The translations under genes were made by a program, and so were the position numbers. Source: DAHUZL01 sp035533215 (lineage in GTDB: Bacteria; Chloroflexota; Dormibacteria; Aeolococcales; Bog-877). From it: DNA of 64,000 bases. The notes beneath the pieces are model-generated. The model searched no databases. It saw only the letters and a program-made list of their open reading frames with translations, and had not been told where the DNA came from. Position 1 is the first letter of the stretch. Every line of letters begins with the position of its first letter. The stretch spans positions 26,645 to 90,644 of the forward strand of contig DATLUG010000025.1 of assembly GCA_035533215.1 (NCBI GenBank), read 5' to 3'. Shown here piece after piece: positions 25,294-37,604 of this stretch.

Positions 25294-26145
25294 ATGCGGC
25301 GACTCCCCGGCCCGCTGGTCCGGCCGACGTGGCTGCTTCGCCACCTCGCCGACCCCGGGCTCTGCGTGCTGGACTGTCGGTGGACCCTCGGGGTCGGCGC
25401 GCGGCCCGATGCGTACGCGGCGGGGCACGTACCCGGTGCGGTGTTCATCGACCTGGAGGCGGACCTCGCCGGCCCGCCGGGCGCGGCCGGACGCCACCCC
25501 CTCCCCGATCGGTCGATCTTCGAGGCGGCCATGAGTCGAGCCGGGGTGGACCCGGAGACCACGGTGGTCGCGTACGACGACGGCACCGGCTCGGCCGCCC
25601 GCTGCTGGTGGATGCTGCGGGCCGCCGGTCACGCGGCTGCGGCGGTGCTCGACGGCGGTCTCACCGGGTGGGTGGACGCGGGGGGTGGGCTGACGACGAC
25701 CACGCCGGCGCCACGCGTCGGCCGGGTGACCCTGGCGCCGTTCAGCGGCACCGTCGACGCCGACGCTGTCGCGGGGCTGGCGGCGGCGGGGGCCGGCGCC
25801 CCCACCCGTCTGCTCGACGCCAGGGCTCCGGCCCGCTACCGGGGCGAGCTGGAGCCGGTCGACCCGCGCCCCGGACACATCCCCGGAGCCCGCAATCTGG
25901 CCTTCACCGAGCTGTTCCCGGACGGCCGGCTGCTGGGGCCGAGTGTCCTGGCCGCCCGGCTCGACGCCGCCGGGGTGACCGCCGGGGCCGCGCCCGTCGT
26001 CTACTGCGGCTCCGGCGTCTCCGCCTGCATGGTGCTGCTCGCGCTCGCCGCCGCCGGGATCGAGGACGGCCGCCTCTACCCGGGCTCCTGGAGCGAGTGG
26101 AGCGGCCACCCGGACCGCCCCGCGGTGCTCGGCCCCAGCCCCTGA
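25294..26145 (+). CDS. Two-domain sulfurtransferase (rhodanese/3-mercaptopyruvate sulfurtransferase type)
   Basis: Transfers sulfane sulfur from thiosulfate or 3-mercaptopyruvate to an acceptor. The 283-residue protein has two rhodanese domains. The inactive first one contains VLDCRW, AGHVPGAVFIDLE and VVAYDDGTGSAA. The second contains LLDARAPARYRGE, GHIPGARNL and the active-site loop YCGSGVSACM with Cys near residue 238. CGSGVSA is closer to mercaptopyruvate-type loops (CGSGVTA) than to thiosulfate-type loops (CRxGxx). It is divergent from the broken dehydrogenase and convergent with the SDR gene. Confidence 0.88.
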   Translation: MRRLPGPLVRPTWLLRHLADPGLCVLDCRWTLGVGARPDAYAAGHVPGAVFIDLEADLAGPPGAAGRHPLPDRSIFEAAMSRAGVDPETTVVAYDDGTGSAARCWWMLRAAGHAAAAVLDGGLTGWVDAGGGLTTTTPAPRVGRVTLAPFSGTVDADAVAGLAAAGAGAPTRLLDARAPARYRGELEPVDPRPGHIPGARNLAFTELFPDGRLLGPSVLAARLDAAGVTAGAAPVVYCGSGVSACMVLLALAAAGIEDGRLYPGSWSEWSGHPDRPAVLGPSP

Positions 26146-26208
26146 GCCGAGGCGGGGGGCTCGGTCGCCGCGCGCCGGGCCACCGGCGTATCGCGCGGGC
26201 CGCCGCCC

Positions 26209-26948
26209 CTACCCGGAGCGGTGGACCTTGTGGGCCGCCGCCTGGGCCCGGGGACGCACCACCAGCTCGTCGATGTTCACGTGAGCCGGCCGGGTGACCG
26301 CCCACGCGACGCAGTCGGCGATGTCGTCGGCGGTGAGCGGGGTGACCCCGCGGTAGACCTGAGCGGCCAGGGCCTCGTCGCCGAGGAAGCGATTGCGGGA
26401 GAAGTCGGTCTCGACCATGCCGGGGTCGACCTCGGTGACCCGGATCGGTCGGTCCACCAGCTCCAGGCGCAGGGTCCGGGTGATGGCGCGGACGGCGTGC
26501 TTGGCGCTGGTGTACCCGGCTCCGCCCTCGTACACCTCGAAGCCGGCGACCGAGCCGATGTTGACGATGTGGCCGCCGCCGGACCCCTCCAGCCGGGGCA
26601 GGAGCGCCCGGGTCACGCGCACGAGGCCGAGCACGTTCGCCTCCCACATCCAGCGCCAGTGCTCGTCCGGGATGGCGGCCACCTCGTCGCGGCCACGGGC
26701 CCCCCCGGCGTTGTTGACCAGCACGTCCACCCGCTCGAGCTCGGCGGCGAGGGCGGCGACGCTGGCCTCGTCGGTGACGTCGAGGGCTCGCGCCACCCCG
26801 CCCACCTCGTCGGCGATCGCCTGCACCAGATCGAGCCGCCTGGCCCCCAGCCAGACCCGGTATCCACAGCCGGCGAGCCGACGGGCGGTGGCCGCCCCGA
26901 TCCCGGCGCTGGCCCCGGTGACGACGGCGACCCGCTGGTCCGGTCCGC

Positions 26949-26952
<4 letters not shown>
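26209..26952 (-). CDS. Short-chain dehydrogenase/reductase (SDR)
   Basis: The 247-residue classical SDR has the cofactor motif TGASAGIG, VLVNNAGG, the catalytic Ser in IVNIGSVAG and the YTSAKHA Tyr-Lys pair. PGMVETDFSR follows, as in the YdfG / serine-3-dehydrogenase-like group. NADP(H)-dependent oxidation of hydroxy-acids or alcohols is likely. The GTG at 26952 forms a GTGA overlap with the stop of the upstream YyaL-type gene, so the two are cotranscribed. Confidence 0.87.
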
Positions 26953-29003
<2,051 letters not shown>

Positions 29004-29009
29004 CCGGCC

Positions 29010-29080
29010 ACCGTACCGCACGCGCCGACGGGGAACGGCCACGGGCGTCCGCCGACCCCGACGACGACGGATGGGACAAT
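29010..29080. promoter_or_regulatory. Divergent leaderless promoters for YyaL-type gene (-) and isochorismatase-like gene (+)
   Basis: TACGGT at 29015-29010 on the reverse strand ends 6 nt before GTG 29003. GACAAT at 29075-29080 on the forward strand ends 6 nt before GTG 29087. Both fit the hexamer-to-start spacing seen elsewhere in the window. Confidence 0.5.
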
Positions 29081-29086
29081 CCCCTC

Positions 29087-29848
29087 GTGTCCACCCCGGA
29101 GCCGGGCTCCCGTTCCGGCGCGCCGGAGCCGCTGCGCGTCCGAGCCTCCGCCTTCCTCGACCACCTCGACGACTGGCTGGCCAGCCGGCCCGAGATCACC
29201 CTCGCGGCCGCCGGGAGCGCCCTGGTGGTGGTGGACCTCGTCCACGGCTTCGTGGACGAGGGGCCGCTGGCGAGTCCCAGGGTCGCGCGCCTGGTCCCGG
29301 TCGTCGCCGAGTGCGTGCGGGGGTTCGCCGATGGGGGCGGACGCTGGCTCTGCGTCGTGGAGGACGCCCATCCTGCGGACGCCCCCGAGTTCCGCGCGTT
29401 CCCCCCCCACTGCCTCGCCGGCACCCGGGCCAGCCGTACGGTCGAGCCCGTGGCCGCCGCCGCCGAGCGGGCCGGACTGGACACCACCTGGATCCGCAAG
29501 GCCACGATCACGCCGCGGGATGCCGGGCTGCTGGACTGGGCCGCGGGCGCCAGCGCCGCGCTCGGACCGCGCCCTGCGATCGCGGTGGCCGGCGACGCGA
29601 CCGACCTCTGCCTGTACCAGACCGCGATGGGGCTGCTCCTGTGGGCCAACCGCCCGGAGATCGCCCGCGAGCTCGGCCCGGTCCGGGTCGTGGTCGGGCT
29701 CGACGCGGTCGACACCTACGACCTCGCCGCGGCGGACGCGCGGTCGTCAGGCGCCCTTCCCCACGACGGCGACCTCCACCACGCCATGTTCGCCCACCAC
29801 CTCGCGCTCAACGGGGTCGAGGTCGCCCAGCATGTCGCCTGGCGCTGA
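29087..29848 (+). CDS. Isochorismatase-like cysteine hydrolase
   Basis: The 253-residue protein has the three catalytic elements of the family: Asp in LVVVDLVHGF, Lys in WIRKATITP and Cys in GDATDLCLYQTA. An HLDDWLASRPE N-terminal extension precedes the fold. Family members hydrolyse isochorismate, nicotinamide or amides such as N-carbamoyl compounds; the substrate is not predictable here. It is the first gene of a six-gene forward operon, and its 3' end overlaps the acyltransferase start by 17 nt. Confidence 0.8.
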   Translation: MSTPEPGSRSGAPEPLRVRASAFLDHLDDWLASRPEITLAAAGSALVVVDLVHGFVDEGPLASPRVARLVPVVAECVRGFADGGGRWLCVVEDAHPADAPEFRAFPPHCLAGTRASRTVEPVAAAAERAGLDTTWIRKATITPRDAGLLDWAAGASAALGPRPAIAVAGDATDLCLYQTAMGLLLWANRPEIARELGPVRVVVGLDAVDTYDLAAADARSSGALPHDGDLHHAMFAHHLALNGVEVAQHVAWR

Positions 29849-30761
29849 CCCCGGTCCCGCGGACGCCTCCCGCAGCCGCCCGCCCGCCTGGCTGCGCACC
29901 GGCTTCCTGCTCGCCGCTGCAGCCGTCCGCGCCCTGGGGCCGTCGCGCTACCGGCTCGCCGACGCCCTCGGCAACGCGGCCTTCGCCTGCCAGCCGGTGC
30001 GTCGGCGCACCACCGCAGCCAACTTCCAGCGCGCCCTCGGGCCCATCGGCCGCCGCCGCGCCCGCCGCCTGGCCGCAGCCAGCTACCGGGCCTACGCCCG
30101 GACCGCGGTCGATTTCCTCCACGTCCAGACGCTCTCGCGGGGAGAGGTGGCGGCACTCGCCCGCGTGGTCGGGCTGGCCCACCTCGAGCGCACCGACGCG
30201 CTCGGCCGCGGAGGGATCCTGGTCCTCGTCCATCACGGCAGCTGGGACGTGGCGGGAGCGGCGGCGCTCGCGCACGGCTTTCCCAGCCGGTCGGTGATGG
30301 ACGAGGGGACCAGCCGGCGCCTCACCCAGCTCGTGGTCTGGACCCGCAGCCGGATCGGGCTCACGGTGGTGACGCCGGAGCGCGGTGCGGGGGCGCTGCT
30401 GCGGTCGCTGCGCCAGGGTGGCTGGGTGTCCCTGCTCTCCGACATCCCCAAGGAGACCCCCGCGGTCACGGTCCCGTTCCTCGGCCGACCGAGCCGCTTC
30501 TCGGCGGCGCCCGGCCTGCTGGCGGCCCGGACCGGCTCGCCGATCCACGCGGTGACCTGCGAGCGGGCGCGGGACGGCCACTACGTCATCGAGATCCAGC
30601 CCCCGGTCGTCCTGCGCCGGGAGGACGATCCGGCGGCCGCGATCCGGCCGCTGGTGCCGGTCTTCGAGGCCGCGGTCCGGCGTGCGCCCGAGCAGTGGTT
30701 CCCCTTCGATCGGGACCGATTCGTCGACCCGGCCGCGGACGGTGACGGACACGGAGGCTGA
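29832..30761 (+). CDS. LpxL/HtrB-type lysophospholipid acyltransferase (phosphatidylinositol-mannoside acyltransferase-like)
   Basis: The 309-residue protein belongs to the LpxL/HtrB superfamily. A hydrophobic N-terminal stretch (TGFLLAAAAVRALGPSRYRLAD) is followed by NFQRALG, the catalytic HHGSWD (HX4D, His about 136), SLLSDIP, PFLGRPSRFSAAPGLLA and EQWFPF. In bacteria without lipid A this family acylates phosphatidylinositol mannosides or similar glycolipids (PatA in mycobacteria). The next gene, a PimA-like glycosyltransferase, supports that. The ATG at 29832 lies inside the preceding gene, so translation is coupled. Confidence 0.82.
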   Translation: MSPGADPGPADASRSRPPAWLRTGFLLAAAAVRALGPSRYRLADALGNAAFACQPVRRRTTAANFQRALGPIGRRRARRLAAASYRAYARTAVDFLHVQTLSRGEVAALARVVGLAHLERTDALGRGGILVLVHHGSWDVAGAAALAHGFPSRSVMDEGTSRRLTQLVVWTRSRIGLTVVTPERGAGALLRSLRQGGWVSLLSDIPKETPAVTVPFLGRPSRFSAAPGLLAARTGSPIHAVTCERARDGHYVIEIQPPVVLRREDDPAAAIRPLVPVFEAAVRRAPEQWFPFDRDRFVDPAADGDGHGG

Positions 30762-31932
30762 CGCGAGGGCCGGGGCGGGGCCGGACCGGTCGCCGGGCCC
30801 GGTCGTCAGCTGGTTCGGCCACGCAGCCGGCCGGCGTGCCGACGGGCTGTCGAGCTATTCCGAGCAGCTGGGGCAGGGGCTGGGACGGCGCGGGTGGACC
30901 GTCTTCTTCCACCATCTCCGCGGCGATGGCCACCTCGCCCCGGTGGACGACCGGCACCGCACCGTCTGGCGGGGGGCGCGATTCAAGACCGTCAGCGTCG
31001 CGGCGCCGGGCTTCCGCGCGGCCGCCGCCCGCCGCCTCGCCGCCGAACGACCCGACATCGTCCACTGCTCGCTGAGCTTCAGCCTCGCCGACGGGTGGCT
31101 GGCGGCCGAGGCGCACCGGCTCGGAGCCGGGGCGGTGGTGACCTTCCACGTCCCCCACGGGCGCCGCGGAAGCGGCCGGGGCCGGGTGCTGCAGGCGCTC
31201 TACCGATTCTGGGCGGGCCGCCTGCGAGACTTCGACCGGGTGATCGCCTTCACCCCGGAGCAGGTGGAGCGGCTCAGTGCGGCGGGGGTCCCGGCCGACC
31301 GCTGCGTCGTCATCCCCAACGCCGTGGACACCGAGCGGTTCAGACCCGGGGCCTCGCGGCTGCGCACCGGCGAGCTGAAGGGGGCCCGTCTCGTCGTCGG
31401 CTACCTCGGCCGACTCGACCCCGAGAAGCGGGCGGCGATCCTGGTCGAGACCGCCCTCGGGGCGGGCCTGCCCGAGGACGTCTATCTGCTCGTGGCCGGC
31501 AGGGGTCGCCAGGAGGGGCGGGTGCGGGCCGCCGTCCTGCGGTCGACCCACGCTCGCTACCTCGGCCGGCTCGACACGGTATCGGCCCGGGCCGACTTCT
31601 GGCGGGCGGTGGACGTCTTCTGCCTCCTCTCCAGCGCGGAGGGGCTCTCGTTGGCCCTGCTCGAGGCGATGGCGAGCGGCTGCGCGATCGTGGCGACCGC
31701 GGAGGCGGGGGCCGCGGTGGCGGGGCCGGGGGGCGTCACCCTGCCCGCGGCAGGGGTCCCGGCCGCCCTCGCCGCCGAACTGCGCCGGCTGGCCCGCGAT
31801 CCGGGGATCGCCGCCGAGCTCGGCCGTTTGGCGCGGGCCGAGGCGGTGCGTCATCATGGCGTCGAGGCCATGCTGGACCGGGTCGTGGACGTCTACCGCT
31901 CGTTGGCTCGCCCCGCCGCACGGTTTCCGTGA
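30742..31932 (+). CDS. Glycosyltransferase family 4 (PimA-like)
   Basis: A GT-B fold enzyme of 396 residues. The N-terminal donor-independent domain starts VVSWFGHAAGRRADGLSSYS. The C-terminal domain begins at VVGYLGRLDPEKRAA and contains the nucleotide-sugar EX7E motif in SSAEGLSLALLEAM. VIPNAVDTERF is typical of GT4. With the upstream acyltransferase and downstream PlsY it probably mannosylates or otherwise glycosylates a membrane lipid (inference). The GTG at 30742 overlaps the acyltransferase by 20 nt; the stop overlaps degV as GTGA. Confidence 0.85.
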   Translation: MTDTEADARAGAGPDRSPGPVVSWFGHAAGRRADGLSSYSEQLGQGLGRRGWTVFFHHLRGDGHLAPVDDRHRTVWRGARFKTVSVAAPGFRAAAARRLAAERPDIVHCSLSFSLADGWLAAEAHRLGAGAVVTFHVPHGRRGSGRGRVLQALYRFWAGRLRDFDRVIAFTPEQVERLSAAGVPADRCVVIPNAVDTERFRPGASRLRTGELKGARLVVGYLGRLDPEKRAAILVETALGAGLPEDVYLLVAGRGRQEGRVRAAVLRSTHARYLGRLDTVSARADFWRAVDVFCLLSSAEGLSLALLEAMASGCAIVATAEAGAAVAGPGGVTLPAAGVPAALAAELRRLARDPGIAAELGRLARAEAVRHHGVEAMLDRVVDVYRSLARPAARFP

Positions 31933-32813
31933 CCGGGTCGGGCCGAACCTCCCTCGTCGTCGACAGCAGCGCCTGCCTCCCCCCGGCGCTGGGTGAGGCC
32001 CCCTGGGTGCAGGTGGTGCCGATGACCCTCCATGTCGACGGGCGCGACCTGCTCGACGGGATCGACATCGGGGTGGAGGAGTTCTACGCCCGGCTGCGGC
32101 GCCCCGGACCCCTGCCGACCAGCAGCTCTCCCGCTCCCGGCGCCTACCTGGAGGCGTTCCGGGCCGCCCGGACCGAGGCGGTGGTCTGCCTCACCATCCC
32201 GGAGCGGTACTCGATGATGGGCCGGTCGGCCCGGGTGGCGGTGGACATGCTCCACGAGCACGAGCCCGACCGCGACGTCCGGGTGGTGGACACGGGGACG
32301 GCCGCCGGAGGCTACACCCTGGTCGCCGAGGCGGTCGCGAGAGCCTGCGCCGCGGGGCTGCCCCCGGGCCGGGTCGTGGCCCACGCGGAGGCCGTCGCCC
32401 GCGGCGCCCAGGTGATCGGGGCCCTCGAGACCCTGCGCTTCCTCACCCGGAGCGGGCGGGTCCCCGCCCTCGCTGCCCTCGGCGGCGACCTCCTCCGCGT
32501 CCGGCCGGTGTTCGCGCTGAGCGGAGCCGACATCCGACGGCTCGCGGTGGTCCGCGGCACCCGCCGCGCCCTCCGCACCGTCGCCGAGCAGCTGCGGGCG
32601 GTCACCCCGGCCGAGGGGCCGCTGCGGCTCGCGGTGTTCACCGGCGGGGCCGGGGCACCCGCGGACCAGCTGGTGGACGAGCTGCGGGCAACCTTCGGCG
32701 ACCAGCCGGTGGAGCGCCTCGCGCTCACCCCGGTGATCGCCCTCCACACCGGTCCCGGCCTGCTGGGCGCCGCGGCGGTGCCGGACCTTCCGCTTCCGGC
32801 GGTCGATCGGTGA
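31929..32813 (+). CDS. DegV family fatty-acid-binding protein
   Basis: The 294-residue protein shows the DegV pattern: LVVDSSACLPP at the start, VVPMTLHVDGRDLLDGIDI, TSSSPAPGAYLEAFR, VVDTGTAAGGYTLVAEAV and LETLRFLTRSGRVPA. DegV/FakB-like proteins carry a fatty acid to a kinase (FakA) for activation to acyl-phosphate, the substrate of PlsY. The gene directly overlaps plsY (GTGA), which makes a FakB-like role attractive, although no fakA is in the window. The GTG at 31929 is fixed by the GTGA overlap with the glycosyltransferase stop. Confidence 0.85.
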   Translation: MTGSGRTSLVVDSSACLPPALGEAPWVQVVPMTLHVDGRDLLDGIDIGVEEFYARLRRPGPLPTSSSPAPGAYLEAFRAARTEAVVCLTIPERYSMMGRSARVAVDMLHEHEPDRDVRVVDTGTAAGGYTLVAEAVARACAAGLPPGRVVAHAEAVARGAQVIGALETLRFLTRSGRVPALAALGGDLLRVRPVFALSGADIRRLAVVRGTRRALRTVAEQLRAVTPAEGPLRLAVFTGGAGAPADQLVDELRATFGDQPVERLALTPVIALHTGPGLLGAAAVPDLPLPAVDR

Positions 32814-33464
32814 TCGCCGTCGGCCTGGTGGCGCTGCTCTTCGCCGCCGCCTACCTGGTCGGGGGCATCCCCACCGGGTGGCTGATGGGACGGGTGATGG
32901 GGATCGACCTCCGGCGGGTGGGAACGGGCAAGATCGGCACCAGCAACCTGTTCCGCAACGCCGGCTGGATGGCGGCGGCCGTGGTCGGCCCGGTGCAGTT
33001 CGTCCAGGGACTGCTGCCGGTGCTGGTCGCGCAGCGGCTCACCGCCAACCCGGTGGTGGTGGCCGGCGCCGGCCTCTGCGCCGTCATCGGCAACGGCTGG
33101 CCGGCGTACTTCCGCTACCACGGCGGTCGCGGGGTGGCGACCGCGACCGGGGCGGTGAGCCTCCTGTGGTGGCCCGGCTTCGTCTTCCTCCTCACCGCCT
33201 ACCTGCTGGGCTGGCTCTGGCACCGGATCCCGGTCGGCGTCCTCGCCGGCTTCGTGGGGCTGCCCGCCGTTCTCTGGCTCAGCCACGCCCCCCTCCCCGA
33301 CGCGGTCGCCGCGGTCGGGGTCCTCGCCTGCATCTGCCTGCGCCGCCTCGAAGGCTACGTCGACCAGCGCAAGCGGTCGCTCGAGCGGTCGGAGGGCCGC
33401 CCCGACGAGCTCTGGGAGCGGATCATCCACGACCGTCAGCCCGGGCAGCGACTGGTGGGGCCGC

Positions 33465-33475
<11 letters not shown>
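32810..33475 (+). CDS. plsY: Glycerol-3-phosphate acyltransferase PlsY
   Basis: Transfers acyl from acyl-phosphate to sn-1 of glycerol-3-phosphate. The 221-residue membrane protein has about five hydrophobic segments. PlsY motifs are present in slightly variant form: TGKIGTSNLFRNAGW (motif 1), CAVIGNGWPAYFRYHGGRGVAT (motif 2, with Asn where His is usual in GHxW) and a late region ending at RRLEGYVDQRKRS. Start GTG 32810 overlaps degV as GTGA; the end overlaps fumC by 11 nt. The substituted motif residue makes activity likely but not certain. Confidence 0.83.
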
Positions 33476-34907
<1,432 letters not shown>

Positions 34908-34938
34908 GTCGGCGCCGAGCCCCCGAGCGGCACCCCGA

Positions 34939-35487
34939 TCAGGCGCGGGGCGCGATCGGCTCGGCGACGTACCACCGCCCCCCCTGCTCGACCGTGGCGA
35001 GGCTCGGCGGCAGCCCCAGGGGATGGCGGGACAGCAGGTCGCACCGCGGGGGGCCGCCGCTCACGTGGAAGCAGACCGTGGCGATCAGCTGCACCTCTGC
35101 CCGCCGGCGGCCGAGGTCGACCCCGCTGACCACCACGCCGGCGACCACCACGCGGAGCCGCTCGATCGCGGCAACCGAGCCCGCGAGCCGCGGCCGGGCC
35201 GGGGGCGCCAGGTACCGGCGCATCTCGGCCCGGCTGCCGCGCCCCACCCCCTGGAGGTATCCGGCGACGGCCGCCGCCGGCGAGGCATGGGACGGTCTGG
35301 GCGGCGGGGTGGCGTGGAGCCCGCGCACCACCGCGATCACCACCAGCAGCAGGATGCCCCCCAAGGTCAGCTGCCAGCGCGCCCGCCGCGGCGGGCGGGG
35401 GCTGTGGCCGCGCGACTCGCGCGGCAGCCCGGCGAGAGTTCCCGGCCGGGTCGGGTCCGTCAGCGACGGCGGCCGCGGGCCGGCCAC
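34939..35487 (-). CDS. Membrane-anchored protein of unknown function
   Basis: The 182-residue product has a basic, Pro-rich cytoplasmic N-terminus, one transmembrane helix (LGGILLLVVIAVVRGLHA, about residues 42-60) and an extracytoplasmic domain starting SHASPAAAVAGYLQGVGRGS. The domain resembles the small NTF2-like or lumazine-binding-like domains found outside the membrane in Gram-positives (helix, then GRRRAEVQLIATVCFH and a final WYVAEPI strand). That comparison is tentative. It follows the response regulator gene by 1 nt, so it is the third gene of the two-component operon and may be a sensor accessory or target. Confidence 0.6.
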   Translation of the reverse strand: MAGPRPPSLTDPTRPGTLAGLPRESRGHSPRPPRRARWQLTLGGILLLVVIAVVRGLHATPPPRPSHASPAAAVAGYLQGVGRGSRAEMRRYLAPPARPRLAGSVAAIERLRVVVAGVVVSGVDLGRRRAEVQLIATVCFHVSGGPPRCDLLSRHPLGLPPSLATVEQGGRWYVAEPIAPRA

Positions 35488-35488
35488 C

Positions 35489-36151
35489 TCAGTCGGGGGT
35501 CACCAGGCCCTTGCGCATGGCGTAGTGGACGAGCGCCGCGCGGTCGCGCAGGTGCAGCTTCTCCATCACGTGGGCGCGGTGGGTCTGGACCGTCTTGATG
35601 CTGAGGAAGAGGGCGTCGGCGATCTCGCGGTTGGTGCGGCCCTCGGCCACCAGCCGGAGCACCTCGCGCTCCCGCTCCGAGAGGGTCTCGGGTGGGTCGG
35701 CCCCGGCGTCGGCCCGCTGCAGGTAGTCGCGGACCAGCAGCCGGGCCACCGACGGGTACAGGTACGGCTCGCCGCGCGCCGCCGCCTCGATCGCCGCCAC
35801 CAGCTCGATCGCAGCCGCCTTCTTCAGGATGTAGCCGACGGCGCCGGCGCGCAGGGTCTCGAACAGGTACTCCTCGTTGTCGTGGGCGGTGAGGATCACC
35901 ACCTGGACCGCCGGGTGGGCCCGCCGGATCCGGCGGGTGGCCTCGATCCCCCCCAGCCTCGGCATTCCCACGTCCATCACCACCACATCGGGACCGAGCG
36001 TCGGCACCAGCCGGACGGCCTCCTCGCCCCCATCGGCCTCGCCGACGACCTCGATCTGGGGCTGGGCGTCGAGGACCATCCGGATCCCCTCGCGCACCAC
36101 GGCGTGGTCGTCGACCAGGAGGACCCGCAGGCGCGCCGCAGCGGAGATCAC
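35489..36151 (-). CDS. NarL/FixJ-type response regulator
   Basis: The 220-residue regulator has an N-terminal receiver (LLVDDHAVVREG, phospho-acceptor Asp in VVMDVGMPRLGG about residue 57, LKKAA Lys) and a C-terminal LuxR-type HTH (TLSEREREVLRLVAEGRTN, then LFLSIKTVQTHRAHVMEKLHL). GTG 36151 overlaps the histidine kinase stop as GTGA. It is the obvious partner of that kinase. Its targets are unknown. As a NarL-type protein it would normally bind inverted sites, so the 11-bp direct repeats at 17.4 kb are not expected to be its operator. Confidence 0.92.
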   Translation of the reverse strand: MISAAARLRVLLVDDHAVVREGIRMVLDAQPQIEVVGEADGGEEAVRLVPTLGPDVVVMDVGMPRLGGIEATRRIRRAHPAVQVVILTAHDNEEYLFETLRAGAVGYILKKAAAIELVAAIEAAARGEPYLYPSVARLLVRDYLQRADAGADPPETLSEREREVLRLVAEGRTNREIADALFLSIKTVQTHRAHVMEKLHLRDRAALVHYAMRKGLVTPD

Positions 36152-37245
36152 GGCCGGGCCAGCCCCGCGGGCGTGATCCGGGCCCGGCGCCGGCCCCCGG
36201 TCGGGGTGCCGACAGGGCCAGTCCCCGTGGGCTCGTCGGCGTCGAGCGGGATGGTGGCGAGGAGCCGAGTACCGACGCCGGGCTGGCTGACGATGGTGAA
36301 GCTGCCGCCCAGGAGCTCGGCGCGCTCGCGCATGCCGAAGAGGCCGAGCCCACCCCCGGGGGCGCGGACGGGGTCCACGCCCCCGCGTCCGTCGTCGACC
36401 ACCTCGACGGTGACCCGCCGGGCCGCGGCGTCGTGCTCGAGACGGACCGTCACCGTCTCGGCGCCGCTGTGGCGGGCGGCGTTGGTCAGCGCCTCCTGCA
36501 CGATCCGGTAGCATGCGGTCTCCACGGCGGCGGAGAACCGCGCGGCCCCGGCGTGCGCCTCGACCACGATCCGGGGGGCGGACCGGACCCGGCCGGCGTC
36601 GGACGCGATGCTCCGGAGGGCGGGGACCAGCCCCAGGTCGTCGAGCACGGTGGGCCGGAGGTCGCGGGCCAGCCGGTGGACCTCCGCCAGGGTGCGCTCT
36701 GCCCCCTCGCGCAGCCCGCCGATCTGGCTGCGGGCGTCACCGGGGAGGTCCGTCCGCTGCCGCAGCAGGTCCAGCCCGATGATCTGGCGGGTGAGTGCCT
36801 GCGAGGTCTCGTCGTGGAGCTCGCGGGCGATCCGTTCGCGCTCCCGCTCCTGCGCCTCCAGCACCCGCTCGGCCCGCTGCCGGCGCTCCACCTGGAGCCG
36901 GTCGAGCATGAGGTTGAGGGTGGCGGCGATCCGGCGCACGTCCGGGCTCTGACCGGTCTGGGTGGCCCGGGCGTCGAGCCGGCCGCGGCGGACCGCGGCC
37001 ATCACCGCGACCAGGCCGCGCAAAGGGGCGAAGGCCGCCCGCAGCACGACGTAGTTCACCACCAGGCTGACCGCGATCCCGGCGGTGACCAGGCCGATGA
37101 GGATCATCAGCCGGGAGGACCGGGCGAGATTGAGGGTCACCCAGGTGCCCAGCAGGGCTCCGGCCACGATGATGAGGCTGTTGGCCACGATCACCGTCTG
37201 GAACAGCGAGCGCCGCCGCCGCAGCGCCGCCAGCGGTAGGCGCAC
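36148..37245 (-). CDS. Sensor histidine kinase (HisKA_3, NarX/DesK type)
   Basis: The 365-residue kinase has two transmembrane helices (FQTVIVANSLIIVAGALLG and LMILIGLVTAGIAVSLVV) with almost no extracellular loop, so it probably senses the membrane. A HAMP-like linker follows. The HisKA_3 dimerisation helix has the phospho-His in ERERIARELHDETSQ, and an HATPase_c domain ends the protein (EALTNAARHSG, VVDDGRGG, GLGLFGMRERAELLGG). GTG 37245 is preferred over GTG 37269 because AGAGGAG lies just upstream of it. It is coupled to the response regulator by GTGA. Confidence 0.88.
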   Translation of the reverse strand: MRLPLAALRRRRSLFQTVIVANSLIIVAGALLGTWVTLNLARSSRLMILIGLVTAGIAVSLVVNYVVLRAAFAPLRGLVAVMAAVRRGRLDARATQTGQSPDVRRIAATLNLMLDRLQVERRQRAERVLEAQERERERIARELHDETSQALTRQIIGLDLLRQRTDLPGDARSQIGGLREGAERTLAEVHRLARDLRPTVLDDLGLVPALRSIASDAGRVRSAPRIVVEAHAGAARFSAAVETACYRIVQEALTNAARHSGAETVTVRLEHDAAARRVTVEVVDDGRGGVDPVRAPGGGLGLFGMRERAELLGGSFTIVSQPGVGTRLLATIPLDADEPTGTGPVGTPTGGRRRARITPAGLARP

Positions 37246-37604
37246 CCGAACTCCTCTGGGAACCGCCACCGGGATCGGGGTGCGGTCGTCGCGATTCTAC
37301 GGCGGTCCGGGTGCGGCCCCAAGGGGGGGCCTTTCAGGCGCCCCGCGGGGAAATTCAGCCGGCGCCTGATGGCGGCGTCCGGCTCCTGCGGGCGACGATG
37401 GCGGCGATCGATCTCACCCATTCGATCCTTCGCCGTTGGAGGGGTCGGCGTCCGGCCGGCCCCTCCGCTCGGCGACAGCGAAACCATCCCGCCTCCTCGC
37501 GCGTTGCAACGATGGGCACGGCGCGCAGGGCGCCTCCCCGCCCGCCCGGGTCCCGGCCCAGCCGGTCGACTCGGGCCGCGCGCCGTGCCCGAGTCGACCA
37601 GACC
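37246..37604. other. 359-bp divergent region between the histidine kinase and the penicillin-binding protein
   Basis: No separate gene is supported. The PBP frame is open across part of it, with in-frame ATGs at 37398 and 37512 that could lengthen the basic N-terminus. The stretch 37321-37440 contains the least GC-rich patches and the inverted repeat listed separately. No -10 with leaderless spacing fits any of the PBP start candidates. Confidence 0.45.
37335..37368. repeat. Inverted repeat with 8-bp arms in the kinase/PBP intergenic region
   Basis: CAGGCGCC (37335-37342) and GGCGCCTG (37361-37368) are exact reverse complements around an 18-nt spacer. CCCCGCGGGG (37341-37350) is a second palindrome overlapping the left arm and running into the spacer. 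It may be a protein-binding site for one of the divergent promoters. Confidence 0.4.
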
